Positions 19,268 through 27,764 of a stretch of DNA of 64,000 bases are shown one piece after another. The notes under the pieces were generated by a model, which saw nothing but the letters and a program-made list of their open reading frames with translations, was not told the origin of the DNA and searched no databases. Positions within the stretch are counted from its first letter, which is position 1; the number at the start of each line of letters is the position of its first letter. The position numbers were made by a program, and so were the translations under genes. This DNA comes from Pseudomonas sp. R37(2017) (GTDB lineage Bacteria > Pseudomonadota > Gammaproteobacteria > Pseudomonadales > Pseudomonadaceae): contig NZ_NEHO01000003.1 of NCBI RefSeq assembly GCF_002113375.1, forward strand, positions 248,001 to 312,000. The letters run 5' to 3'.

Positions 19268-19283
19268 ATAACGAAATTTTCAC
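19268..19283 (+). promoter_or_regulatory. Possible ColR-binding site upstream of orf222
   Basis: ATAACGAAATTTTCAC shares the core A-S-N-N and TTTTCAC with the recalled ColR motif (13 of 16 positions) and points toward orf222. Weaker than the site upstream of the sulfatase gene. Confidence 0.35.
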
Positions 19284-19354
19284 AAATGGATCACCTGAAA
19301 CCGACACCCCGAAACCTAAGGTGGTTGGAATCAGAAGTTCAGGAGACCTGATGT

Positions 19355-20023
19355 ATGGACGGCCCGATCAAGCTCGATTTTTCCGAAAAATATGACGATC
19401 AACACGCGCAACGCTATTTGCGCAAACACCAGGATGGTCTCGGCCGTCGATTGTCCCACTGGCGTGACGTGCAGCTGGCGCGCAAGGCGCTGGCCCTGGT
19501 TGGCGAACCTGGCCTGGTCCTCGACCTGCCGTGCGGTGCGGGGCGTTTCTGGCCCATGCTGGCGGAAAAGCCCAACCGCGTGATCATCGGCGCCGATAAC
19601 TCGGAGTCCATGCTGAAGATCGCCACCCAGGCGCAACCTGCCGATGTGGTGAAACGGGTACAACCCTTGCACACTTCCGCATTCGACATCGCCTTGCCGG
19701 ACAATTCCGTCGACAGCATTTTTTGCATGCGCTTGCTCCACCACATCGGCGAAGCCGAGCATCGCTTGGCCATATTGCGCGAGTTCGAGCGCGTTTCCCG
19801 TGACAGCGTGATCCTTTCGTTGTGGGTCGATGGCAACTTCAAGGCCTGGAAGCGCAAGCGTTCGGAGAGAACCCGAGGGCAGGAAGGTTACCAAAACCGG
19901 TTTGTGTTTCCGGTCGCTACCGTAGAAAAGGAATTTGAGCAGGCAGGTTTCCGCATCCAGGAACGACTGGACTTTTTGCCGCTCTATGCCATGTGGCGAG
20001 TTTACGTATTACGCAAGAGGTAA
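19355..20023 (+). CDS. Class I SAM-dependent methyltransferase (orf222)
   Basis: Exactly 222 residues, matching orf222 described downstream of colRS. SAM-binding motif I is VLDLPCGAGRFWPML (near residue 54), with a motif II-like acidic residue in IIGADNSESML and the post-motif LPDNSVDSIFCMRLLHHIGE. A ribosome site AGGAG lies 10 bases upstream. It is followed four bases later by the WapQ/InaA kinase gene, so the two form an operon that is known in WCS365 to be controlled by ColR. The methyl acceptor is not known; an LPS-related target is plausible. Confidence 0.88.
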   Translation: MDGPIKLDFSEKYDDQHAQRYLRKHQDGLGRRLSHWRDVQLARKALALVGEPGLVLDLPCGAGRFWPMLAEKPNRVIIGADNSESMLKIATQAQPADVVKRVQPLHTSAFDIALPDNSVDSIFCMRLLHHIGEAEHRLAILREFERVSRDSVILSLWVDGNFKAWKRKRSERTRGQEGYQNRFVFPVATVEKEFEQAGFRIQERLDFLPLYAMWRVYVLRKR

Positions 20024-20027
20024 CAGG

Positions 20028-20741
20028 ATGGCAGTGCAGTGTGCAGCAGAAACGGAAGTCGCTCCCCAGGACCGCTTCGATTACTTTTGGAATCAGCGCG
20101 GTGAATGGGTAGAAGAACCCAACGTCCGTCGCGGTGGGGAAAGCGGTGTTCAACGCGTTATGGGCAGTGATGGTCAACTGCTCTACGTCAAGCGTCAGAC
20201 CGGGCATATCCATCGCAGTTGGCGGCACCCTTTCGGGCGGCCTACGGTGCTGCGCGAGCAAGCGGCCCTCATCGGCGTAACTGCGCTGGGCGTTCGGGTT
20301 CCGCAAATCGTTTTCTGCGGCGCGCAGCGTGATCCTGTGCACAAATGGCGCGCATTGCTGGCCACCAAGTCACTGGATGGCTTCGAGGAGATCGAGCACT
20401 GGTACGCTGGTGGTGGCCGCGAACGTCATGGCGAAGCCGTTTACGACCGTGTGCTCAAGGATCTGGCTGAAAACCTGGCTCGTATGCACAAGGGCCGCTG
20501 GCAGCACAGTTGCCTCTACATCAAGCACGTATTCGTCCGCGTGACCGGTGAGGGGGAGTCGGCCAAGGTCGAAGTGGCCCTGATCGATCTGGAGAAATGC
20601 CGACAGCGTTTGACCGCCAATCGCGCTGCTGCCCATGACATGAAGCAATTGCGTCGCCACTCGTCGTTCAACGATGCAGACTGGAAAAAGCTCGTCTACT
20701 TTTATGAGACGGCGTTTGGCAGCGCTATCAAGGGTTTATAG
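20028..20741 (+). CDS. WapQ/InaA-like LPS core kinase
   Basis: A 237-residue protein of the Kdo/WaaP kinase family (InaA type). The N-terminal nucleotide segment is QLLYVKRQTGHIHRSW, with the glycine-rich strand and catalytic lysine. The catalytic loop is MHKGRWQHSCLYIKHVFV (near residue 152) and the metal-binding motif is VALIDLEKCR. The start at 20028 lies four bases after orf222. In WCS365 this gene (wapQ/inaA) is the second gene of a ColR-dependent operon and is proposed to phosphorylate heptose in the LPS inner core, which fits the membrane phenotypes of colRS mutants. Confidence 0.88.
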   Translation: MAVQCAAETEVAPQDRFDYFWNQRGEWVEEPNVRRGGESGVQRVMGSDGQLLYVKRQTGHIHRSWRHPFGRPTVLREQAALIGVTALGVRVPQIVFCGAQRDPVHKWRALLATKSLDGFEEIEHWYAGGGRERHGEAVYDRVLKDLAENLARMHKGRWQHSCLYIKHVFVRVTGEGESAKVEVALIDLEKCRQRLTANRAAAHDMKQLRRHSSFNDADWKKLVYFYETAFGSAIKGL

Positions 20742-20743
20742 CG

Positions 20744-20971
20744 ATGAAACTCGAAATTGCACGAGGTTTGTTTCTGGTTGGAGCCTTGGCAGTTGCATCG
20801 ATCGCGATGGCAACCTGGGAGCAACCGCGCCCCCAGGTTCTCAGCTCGACAAGCGCAGAAGAACATTGTCCATTGCCACGCGTTGCCAAGGCATCCGTGG
20901 CCACTCGGCCCGATCATGATTTGTTGCTATTCGTGTTCGGACTTTCTCAGGGATTGAGGCCGCAAAGTTGA
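20744..20971 (+). CDS. Small secreted or anchored protein, last gene of ColR operon
   Basis: A 75-residue product that begins 2 bases after the kinase stop and ends about 20 bases before a strong terminator, so it fits exactly into the operon. Residues 1-23 form a signal peptide or anchor (MKLEIARGLFLVGALAVASI, cleavage near AMA). The rest is short and has a single cysteine (EEHCPLPR). As I recall, PAO1 has a small gene, PA4377, at this place. No function is known. The ribosome site is weak, so translation may be coupled to the kinase. Confidence 0.65.
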   Translation: MKLEIARGLFLVGALAVASIAMATWEQPRPQVLSSTSAEEHCPLPRVAKASVATRPDHDLLLFVFGLSQGLRPQS

Positions 20972-20991
20972 ACCGATTGAAGCCCAAATGA

Positions 20992-21019
20992 AAGGCCTCG
21001 CTGATGCGAGGCCTTTTTT
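20992..21019 (+). terminator. Terminator of the orf222-wapQ operon
   Basis: A perfect 10-bp stem AAGGCCTCGC/GCGAGGCCTT with a TGAT loop followed by a 7-base T-run. Confidence 0.95.
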
Positions 21020-21051
21020 TCTGCCCTGACTTTCAACTCAATAAGATTCGA

Positions 21052-21156
21052 TGTGGGAGCGAGCCGGCTCCGGGCGGCGTGCCGACGAAGGCGGCTTAAT
21101 ATTCAACAAGAATGTTGACTGACACTCCGCTTTCGCGAGCAGGCTCGCTCCCACAG
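21052..21156. repeat. REPIN (TGTGGGAGCGAGC type)
   Basis: Left unit TGTGGGAGCGAGCCGGCTCC, right unit GCGAGCAGGCTCGCTCCCACA in the opposite orientation, about 60 bases between. Lies between the ColR operon terminator and the 3' end of the RND pump gene. Confidence 0.85.
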
Positions 21157-21182
21157 GTTCGTCTCCTGCAAATACATCTGTT

Positions 21183-24100
21183 TCAGCGCTTATCGGGTTT
21201 TGCCAGCAACGTGTACACGCAAGGCAACACGAACAGGGTGAACAATGTGCCGATCGACATGCCCGTCGCGATGACCGTGCCGATGTCGAACCGGCTTACC
21301 GCGCCAGCCCCGGTGGCGATGATCAATGGCACCATGCCGAACACCATTGCCGCGGTGGTCATCAGGACCGGACGCAGCCGGATGGCCGCCGCTTCTTCTA
21401 CCGCTTCGCGCGCTGTCAGGCCCTTGTCCTTGCGTAGCTGGTTGGCGAACTCGACGATCAGAATGCCGTGTTTGCTGATCAGCCCGATCAACGTCACCAG
21501 CCCGACCTGGGTGTAGATGTTCATGCTCGACCAGCCCAGAAACAGCGGAATCAATGCGCCGCAGATAGACAGGGGCACGGTGACCAGGATCACCAGCGGG
21601 TCGCGGAAGCTTTCGAACTGGGCGGCCAGTACCAGGAAAATGACCGCCAGTGCCAGGGCAAAGGTGATCCACAGGGCGCTGCCCTCCTGAACGTACTGCC
21701 TCGATGCGCCGGCGTAGTCGACGGCAAAACCGGCGGGAGCTTCTTCCCTGGCGATCTGGCGCACGAGGTCGATGGCTTCCCCCATGCTCACCAGCGGCAC
21801 GCCGGACAGGATGGCCGAGTTGAGTTGCTGGAACTGGTTCAGCTGTCGCGGTCGGGCTCGGTCGGTGACGGTGATCAGGGTCGATAACGCCAGCAGTTCG
21901 CCCTTGTTGTTTTTCACGTAGTAATTGTTCAGCCAGTCCGGATTGTCACGGAACGGCCGCTCGACCTGGGCAATGACCTTGTAGCTGCGGCCTTCGATGG
22001 TGAATCGGTTGATCTCGCCTTCACCCAGCAGGGTCGCCAGGGTTCCTCCCAGATCCTGCATGGAAACCCCCATCTGCGCGGCCTTGGCGCGGTCGATGTC
22101 CACCACCACTTCCGGCTTGTCGAAGGCCAGGTCAACGTCGACAAAGGCAAACTTGCCGGATTCCATCGCACGTTTTTTAACCCGGTCCACCACCTGCAAT
22201 ATCAACTCGTAATCGTGGGCGGAGTTGATGACGAACTGGAACGGCAAGCCCTCGCCGGTGCCCGGCAATGACGGCAGGTTGAAGCCGAAGATCTGCAGCC
22301 CCGGGATCTTTTCCAGTTTGGCCTGGACCTCGGGCAGGATCGCCATTTGCGTGCGGCTGCGATCGCCCCATGGTTTGAGCAGGAAACCGCCGATGCCCGA
22401 TTGCACACCGTTGAAACCGTTGATCTGGAAGGACGAGTAGTACTCGGGAAACGCCTTGAAGATCGAGACGAACTCGTCGGTGTAGGTGTTCAGGTAGTCG
22501 AGGTTGGTCTGTTGCGGGGCGTTGGCGATCATGAAAATGATGCCCTGGTCCTCATCCGGCGCCAGTTCCGATTTGGTGAAATTGAGCAGGACCGGAATCA
22601 AGCCCAACACGATCACGGCGAACACCAGCACCACCGGCCGGGTATTGAGGGTGCCGTGCAGCAAGCTCTGGTAGCGGCGCTTGAGGCGTTCGAACATCAT
22701 GTCCAGGCGATGGGCCAGGCCACTGGGATTCTCGTCGTGACGCAGCAGAAACGCACACATCATCGGCGACAGGGTCAGGGCGACGATACCGGAAATCACC
22801 ACCGCGCCAGCCAGGGTCAGGGCGAACTCCTTGAACAGCGCCCCGGTCAGGCCGGTCAGGAAACCGATCGGGGCGTACACCGCCGCCAGGGTGATGGTCA
22901 TCGAAACCACCGGCATGGCGATTTCCCGGGCGCCTTCAAGGGCAGCCTCCAGCGGTGTCTTGCCTTCCTCGATGTGACGGTGAATGTTTTCCACCACCAC
23001 GATGGCGTCGTCCACCACCAGGCCGATGGCCAATACCATCGCCAGCAGGGTGAGCAGGTTGATCGAGTACCCCATCATCTGCATGAAGAACATGACGCCA
23101 ATCATCGATAGCGGGATGGTGACCACCGGGATCACCACCGAGCGCAGGGCGCCAAGGAACAGGAACACCACCACGATCACGATCAGTACCGCTTCGAACA
23201 GGGTTTTCACCACTTCGTCGATCGAGGCCTGGATGAACAGGGTGGCGTCGTAGGCGATTTCACCTTTCAGGTTCGGCGGCAACTGGGCATCAAGATCCGG
23301 CATGATCTTGCGCACTTCCTTGATCACATCCAGCGGGTTGGCGCCGGGTGTCGCCTTGATGCCGATGTACACCGACGGGGTGCCACCGAACGAGCTGATG
23401 GAATCGTAGTTTTCCGCACCCATTTCCACACGCGCCACATCGCGCAGCAGCACACGGCTGTCGCCATCGATCTTCAGCGGAATCGACCCGAAGGCTTCGG
23501 CGGACTTGAGTTCGGTATTGGCGTTGATGCTGGTGACCACGTATTCGCCTTTCACCTCGCCGGCGGCAGAGAGGAAGTTGTACTGGCGCACCGCGTTGGT
23601 CACGTCGCTGGCACTCAGGCCGAAACCCGCCAGCTTCACTGGGTCCAGCCACAGGCGCATGGCAAACACCTGGTTGCCGAGGATCTCGGCTTCGGCCATC
23701 CCGGGCAAGGTCGCCAGCTTGGGCTGGATCACCCGCGACAGGTAATCGGTAATCTGCGGGTTGCTCAACTCCTTGCTGAAGTAGCTGATGTACATCAGCA
23801 CTGATGCATCGGCAGACTCCTTGCTCAGCACCGGGTCTTCAGCGTCCTGGGGCAGCTTGTTCTTGACCTCGTTGGCCTTGGCCAGCAGTTCGGTAAACAG
23901 GCGATCGCTGTTGGAGCCGACGCGCGCGTAGATCGAGATCACCGAGAAGTTCTGGCGACTGACCGAGGTCATGTAGTCGATGCCCTCGGCGCTGGCCAGG
24001 CTTTGCTGCATCGGCTGGGTGATATAGCCCTGGATGGTCTCGGCGTTGGCCCCTGGGTAGGCGGTGGTCACCGTGATCAGGGCGTTTTCCATTTGCGGAT

Positions 24101-24209
24101 ACTGGCGCAGCGGCAGCTTGCCCCAGGCCTGGAAGCCCAGCAGCACAATCAGCAGGCTGACCACGGTTGCGAGAACCGGGCGGCGAATGAACGGATCGGT
24201 AAAAGCCAT
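21183..24209 (-). CDS. mexW: RND multidrug efflux permease, MexW-like
   Basis: A 1008-residue HAE1-family inner-membrane transporter that exports drugs using the proton gradient. The N-terminus MAFTDPFIRRPVLATVVS is typical. The proton-relay aspartates are in GLVVDDAIVVVENIHRH (near residue 400). The two large periplasmic loops and 12 helices fit the length. The start at 24209 (GGAATCCCC before it) is chosen over a longer frame that overlaps the adaptor gene. Synteny with PA4375 (mexW) next to PA4374 (mexV) supports the name. No outer-membrane channel gene is adjacent; MexVW of P. aeruginosa borrows OprM. Confidence 0.88.
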   Translation of the reverse strand: MAFTDPFIRRPVLATVVSLLIVLLGFQAWGKLPLRQYPQMENALITVTTAYPGANAETIQGYITQPMQQSLASAEGIDYMTSVSRQNFSVISIYARVGSNSDRLFTELLAKANEVKNKLPQDAEDPVLSKESADASVLMYISYFSKELSNPQITDYLSRVIQPKLATLPGMAEAEILGNQVFAMRLWLDPVKLAGFGLSASDVTNAVRQYNFLSAAGEVKGEYVVTSINANTELKSAEAFGSIPLKIDGDSRVLLRDVARVEMGAENYDSISSFGGTPSVYIGIKATPGANPLDVIKEVRKIMPDLDAQLPPNLKGEIAYDATLFIQASIDEVVKTLFEAVLIVIVVVFLFLGALRSVVIPVVTIPLSMIGVMFFMQMMGYSINLLTLLAMVLAIGLVVDDAIVVVENIHRHIEEGKTPLEAALEGAREIAMPVVSMTITLAAVYAPIGFLTGLTGALFKEFALTLAGAVVISGIVALTLSPMMCAFLLRHDENPSGLAHRLDMMFERLKRRYQSLLHGTLNTRPVVLVFAVIVLGLIPVLLNFTKSELAPDEDQGIIFMIANAPQQTNLDYLNTYTDEFVSIFKAFPEYYSSFQINGFNGVQSGIGGFLLKPWGDRSRTQMAILPEVQAKLEKIPGLQIFGFNLPSLPGTGEGLPFQFVINSAHDYELILQVVDRVKKRAMESGKFAFVDVDLAFDKPEVVVDIDRAKAAQMGVSMQDLGGTLATLLGEGEINRFTIEGRSYKVIAQVERPFRDNPDWLNNYYVKNNKGELLALSTLITVTDRARPRQLNQFQQLNSAILSGVPLVSMGEAIDLVRQIAREEAPAGFAVDYAGASRQYVQEGSALWITFALALAVIFLVLAAQFESFRDPLVILVTVPLSICGALIPLFLGWSSMNIYTQVGLVTLIGLISKHGILIVEFANQLRKDKGLTAREAVEEAAAIRLRPVLMTTAAMVFGMVPLIIATGAGAVSRFDIGTVIATGMSIGTLFTLFVLPCVYTLLAKPDKR

Positions 24210-24222
24210 GGGGATTCCTTGA

Positions 24223-25371
24223 TCAGTCCGCGCGGGGCGGGCTGTTCTGCTCGGCGAGGGTCTTGTCTTCGCTGATGGCAATGTGTGCGCCGTTGTCCAG
24301 TTTGAGCTGGCCGGCGGTGACCACTTTCTCGCCGTTCTGCACGCCTTTGGTGATCATCACTTGCCCATCGCGGCGTTCGCCGGTTTCGACAAAACGTCGT
24401 TCGGCGATCAGCACCGGCTGACCCTTGTCGTCCTTTTCCGGGCTGCCATCTTCGGCCTTCTTTGGTACGGCCACATACACCGAGTTGCCGTAGAGCGTGT
24501 AGGTAATCGCGCTTTCCGGCACCACGATGCGCGGCTGCGGGTCGGGCAGGAGCACCTGGAGGCTGGCGAACATGCCTGGCATCAACTTGCCATCGGGGTT
24601 GGCCAGGGTCGCGCGGACCTGAACGTTACGGGTGCTGTTCTCTACCTTGGGGTTGATTGCACTGATAGTGCCGGGATACTCCTGGGTCGGATACGCCGCG
24701 ACAATGGCCTGCACTGGCTGGCCAAGCGCAATCTTCGGCACTGACTGCTCGGGCACGAAAAAGTCGACATACAGGCTACTGAGGTCTTGCAGGGTGGCGA
24801 TCATGGTGCCACTGGCCACGTAGTCGCCGACGTCCACCTGACGAATGCCGATGGTGCCGCTGAATGGCGCGATGATGCGTTTTTTCTCAAGCGCGGCCTT
24901 GAGCTGATTGACCGTGGCCCTGCTCTTTTTCAGGACCGCCGAGAGTCGGTCGAACTCACCTTTGGAAATCGCCTGGCTGCCTACCAGTTGGCTGCCACGG
25001 TTGTAGTCCAGTTGGGCCAGCCCGAGGTCGGCCTGGGCGGTTTCGAGCAAGGCGCTTTCCACGGCGCTGTCGAGCCGGACGATGGGTTGGCCGGCCTTGA
25101 CCTTCTGCCCTGACTCGAATTGGACATCGATGACGGTGCCATCGGTCTCCAGGCTCAGGTCCACGCCCTGCAATGCCTTGAGCGTGCCAACGGTAGGCAG
25201 GCGGGCTTGCCATGGGCGCTCGGTGGCGGTGGCCACGGCAACGCTGATTGCCGGTCTGGGCGCAGAGAAACCTTGAACCATCGTGTAGATCGAGAAGGCT
25301 TTGTACGCAGCCAGGACCAACACAATCAGTAGCACAACACCCAACATGATCAGCATGCGGCGACGCAGCAT
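24223..25371 (-). CDS. mexV: RND periplasmic adaptor, MexV-like
   Basis: A 382-residue membrane-fusion protein. It has an N-terminal membrane anchor (residues 6-27) without a lipobox cysteine. The lipoyl half-motifs follow (GTVIDVQFESGQKVKAGQPI and GTIGIRQVDVGDYV), flanking an alpha-hairpin of about residues 100-160, and then beta-barrel and membrane-proximal domains. AAGGAACTGGAAT precedes the ATG. It lies 13 bases upstream of the permease gene in one operon. Known role: bridges the pump to the outer-membrane channel. Confidence 0.88.
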   Translation of the reverse strand: MLRRRMLIMLGVVLLIVLVLAAYKAFSIYTMVQGFSAPRPAISVAVATATERPWQARLPTVGTLKALQGVDLSLETDGTVIDVQFESGQKVKAGQPIVRLDSAVESALLETAQADLGLAQLDYNRGSQLVGSQAISKGEFDRLSAVLKKSRATVNQLKAALEKKRIIAPFSGTIGIRQVDVGDYVASGTMIATLQDLSSLYVDFFVPEQSVPKIALGQPVQAIVAAYPTQEYPGTISAINPKVENSTRNVQVRATLANPDGKLMPGMFASLQVLLPDPQPRIVVPESAITYTLYGNSVYVAVPKKAEDGSPEKDDKGQPVLIAERRFVETGERRDGQVMITKGVQNGEKVVTAGQLKLDNGAHIAISEDKTLAEQNSPPRAD

Positions 25372-25486
25372 ATTCCAGTTCCTTGGAGAAAATCAGGTGA
25401 GACAGTGGGGCACAGTACCGGGAGTTTAGAGGGTAATCCCACTGCCGTTTTTACAGGTTGTGAAGTATTAGAGAGGTGAAAGCCTG

Positions 25487-25549
25487 AAAGATTCGCCGCC
25501 TTGGGACTCGCCTGCGGTGTGTGTCCTCCCGATGCGGGCGGCGATCTTT
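25487..25549. other. Long-looped inverted repeat after the DUF1513 gene
   Basis: AAAGATTCGCCGCC at the left pairs with GGCGGCGATCTTT at the right with one bulged base and a loop of about 36 bases. It lies just past the stop of the DUF1513 gene. No strong T-run follows, so it may be a processing or stabilising hairpin rather than a simple terminator. Confidence 0.5.
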
Positions 25550-25557
25550 TCAGTGAC

Positions 25558-26673
25558 TCAGGCCATCAGATGCAGATGGTTGTCCCAGAGCCCTGCGGGT
25601 AGCTCAAGGGGCTTGGCAACAAGATTGGTCTGGCGGCAGTCGTAGTAGCGGCACCGTCCCTGGCCCGAGGTCACGACAAAGCCATCGGCCACGGCCCCGA
25701 CCCCGGCGCAATCGGGCAGTGGGGCATCCAGGCGTACTTCGCCACTGTCCAGGTCCCAGATGAAAAAACGGTTGCCCCGTGGTGCAGTCAACGCCACCAG
25801 GCGCAAATCGTTGTGTACAGCGACGCTGGCGGTGTAGTGCCCCATGGCCTGCAACTGGTGTTCGGGCACCGGGAAGGCGACGAAAGGCTGGCCGGGACGC
25901 TTGATCGCCAACAGCTCCGACGACTCATGGGCCGCGCCCATGAACTGCTGGCTGGCGACGATGGTGCCATCACTGGCGATGGCCAGGTGGCGCACGCTGT
26001 TCATCTGCTGGGCGAGGGTTTCCTTGCTCAGCAGCGTGCCGTCACGCTGCATCAGGACCAGGCTCGGTTCCATGGCGTCGAGGTTCATCTCCACCCGGCT
26101 TTCGGCTTCGGTGCGAATCCCGCCGTTGGCCACCACCAGGGTTTCGCCATCGGGCATCCACGACACCTGGTGTGGACCAAGGCCGTGGGTGGAAATCTCG
26201 CCGCTGTGCACCAGCCGCTCGCCTTCGAATTTGTACACGCCGAGCAGGCCGCGACCGGGATCGGTGGTGTCGTTTTCGGTGGCGTACAGCCAGTCGCCGC
26301 TGTGGTGAATGACCGCGTGTCCGTAGAAGTGCCGGTTCGGCTGCGACACCACGGTTTGCAGGAGCGCGCCGTCGCGCAGGTCGATCAGGTAGCTCTCGGT
26401 CCCCGGACGGCGGGCGACGAACAGCGCAATCGGCTGTGTCGGGTGGTTGATGATGTCGTGGCAACGCTGGCCGACCCGGGTGGCGAACACCTGGGTGCCA
26501 TCGAGCCGATAACCGACGGCGTAATGCTTGCCATCGCTATCGTCCCGTGCCGAAAGCAACAACGGACTCTTGTCCTTTTGCTTGAACAGCTTCCAGCCGC
26601 CCAGCGTCACCGCACCCAGCAACAAACTACCCAAGGTCAGAGCCTGGCGTCGCAGCATGGAACTCGCCCCCAT
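25558..26673 (-). CDS. DUF1513 beta-propeller-like protein
   Basis: A 371-residue protein with an N-terminal signal that contains a twin arginine (MLRRQALTLGSLLLGA) and may be Tat-exported or membrane-anchored. Repeated segments such as GHAVIHHSGDWLYATEND, GPHQVSWMPDGETLVVANGG and NSVRHLAIASDGTIVASQQ suggest a YncE/WD-like propeller. This is the DUF1513 family, found beside imelysin genes. The chosen start overlaps the preceding stop by one base (TGATG). A second ATG 15 bases inward, MLRRQ, has a better purine stretch and is a real alternative. Biochemical role unknown. Confidence 0.85.
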   Translation of the reverse strand: MGASSMLRRQALTLGSLLLGAVTLGGWKLFKQKDKSPLLLSARDDSDGKHYAVGYRLDGTQVFATRVGQRCHDIINHPTQPIALFVARRPGTESYLIDLRDGALLQTVVSQPNRHFYGHAVIHHSGDWLYATENDTTDPGRGLLGVYKFEGERLVHSGEISTHGLGPHQVSWMPDGETLVVANGGIRTEAESRVEMNLDAMEPSLVLMQRDGTLLSKETLAQQMNSVRHLAIASDGTIVASQQFMGAAHESSELLAIKRPGQPFVAFPVPEHQLQAMGHYTASVAVHNDLRLVALTAPRGNRFFIWDLDSGEVRLDAPLPDCAGVGAVADGFVVTSGQGRCRYYDCRQTNLVAKPLELPAGLWDNHLHLMA

Positions 26674-27737
26674 CAGTCGCCGTCGTTGGCATTGAAGCCC
26701 AGTTGGATGCCCAGCGCCTTGGCCAGATCAGCCTCGTGCAAGCGATGGACAACGTTGAGGCTGTCGTACAACTCGTTGAGTTGCTGGCGGCCGGCATCGT
26801 CATTGAGCATGTCGGTCAGCGAGCGCTGGTTGCTGGCGAACAGCTTCAGTGAGGCGGCATAGGCGGCATCGATCTTGTCGGCCAGCGGTTTCTGTTCGCT
26901 CGGCAACAGGCTGCGCAGGCCTTTGTTATCCACGCCTTCCCAGACTGTCCTGGCGGCTGCGAGACTGGCTTCGAGGCTGGCCAGGGACGACTGGCTACGC
27001 CATGCGTCGGCCTGGAACGGTTGCGGCACGCCCTTGCTCTGGCGGCCCATCGGCGTGCCGAGTTTTTTCTTCAGGGTATCGATGGCCGTGACTTGCACAC
27101 GCAGCAGATCGGCGATCGCTTCGTGGGAGTCCGCGTAGCGCTGGTTCGGGAATTTGCTCATTTGCGCGAGCATGCCGTCGGTGTTGTTCCAGGTTTGCAG
27201 AATCTCTTCGGCCAATTGCTTCTGGCGCTCGCCGATGGCAATCAGCAGCGGGCAGTATTTGGCCTTCTGCTCAGCGTTGGCCACGTCAGGCTTGCTGTCG
27301 AACAGAACGTATTCGTAGGCCGAGAGACCCTGTACCACAACGCTGGACTTGGCCAGGGCAGCGGCATCGATCTGCGGCTGGGCGGTGACCAGTTGCTCGA
27401 CCTGACGGCCGACCAGGTTTTTCTTGTCCGGCCAGAACTGCACTTGCCACGAGCGGTTGCCTTCGGCCAATGGCCCGATCAGCAGCGGTTGCAGCTCGGC
27501 CCAGGCCTTTTGCGCGTGCAGGAAATCGGCACGGGCGGTTTCCAGGGTTTCCTTGCCTTCGCAGTAGGCGAGGGCGCTGACCGCCAATTGACGGTCGGCT
27601 TCAACCCAGCGGGTGTAGGTCGGCAGGATCACCGACTTGGCGATGGCTGCCGACGTGACCGCTTGCGGGTCCTGGGGCGAGCAGGCGCCCAGGGCGAGTG
27701 CGGCAAGGCTTGTGAACAGCAGTTTGGGACGGAACAT
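26673..27737 (-). CDS. Imelysin-family lipoprotein (second copy)
   Basis: A 354-residue protein with a lipoprotein signal, LAALALGAC-S (lipid-attached cysteine at residue 19), followed by an imelysin (peptidase M75/EfeO-like) all-helical domain. The family's GxHxxE motif is altered to GLSAYE near residue 142, so the metal-binding histidine is missing. It starts 27 bases after the di-haem gene and is coupled to the DUF1513 gene. The PAO1 equivalent is, as I recall, PA4372. A role in iron handling is inferred from the family and neighbours. Confidence 0.88.
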   Translation of the reverse strand: MFRPKLLFTSLAALALGACSPQDPQAVTSAAIAKSVILPTYTRWVEADRQLAVSALAYCEGKETLETARADFLHAQKAWAELQPLLIGPLAEGNRSWQVQFWPDKKNLVGRQVEQLVTAQPQIDAAALAKSSVVVQGLSAYEYVLFDSKPDVANAEQKAKYCPLLIAIGERQKQLAEEILQTWNNTDGMLAQMSKFPNQRYADSHEAIADLLRVQVTAIDTLKKKLGTPMGRQSKGVPQPFQADAWRSQSSLASLEASLAAARTVWEGVDNKGLRSLLPSEQKPLADKIDAAYAASLKLFASNQRSLTDMLNDDAGRQQLNELYDSLNVVHRLHEADLAKALGIQLGFNANDGD

Positions 27738-27764
27738 GTCGGGCTCCCGCGAGTGGAATGCGTG

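Noticed and set aside
26673..27737. Calling the second imelysin a pseudogene because the GxHxxE motif is changed.
   Set aside because: The frame is full length with an intact lipoprotein signal and operon coupling; divergence of the motif alone does not show decay.
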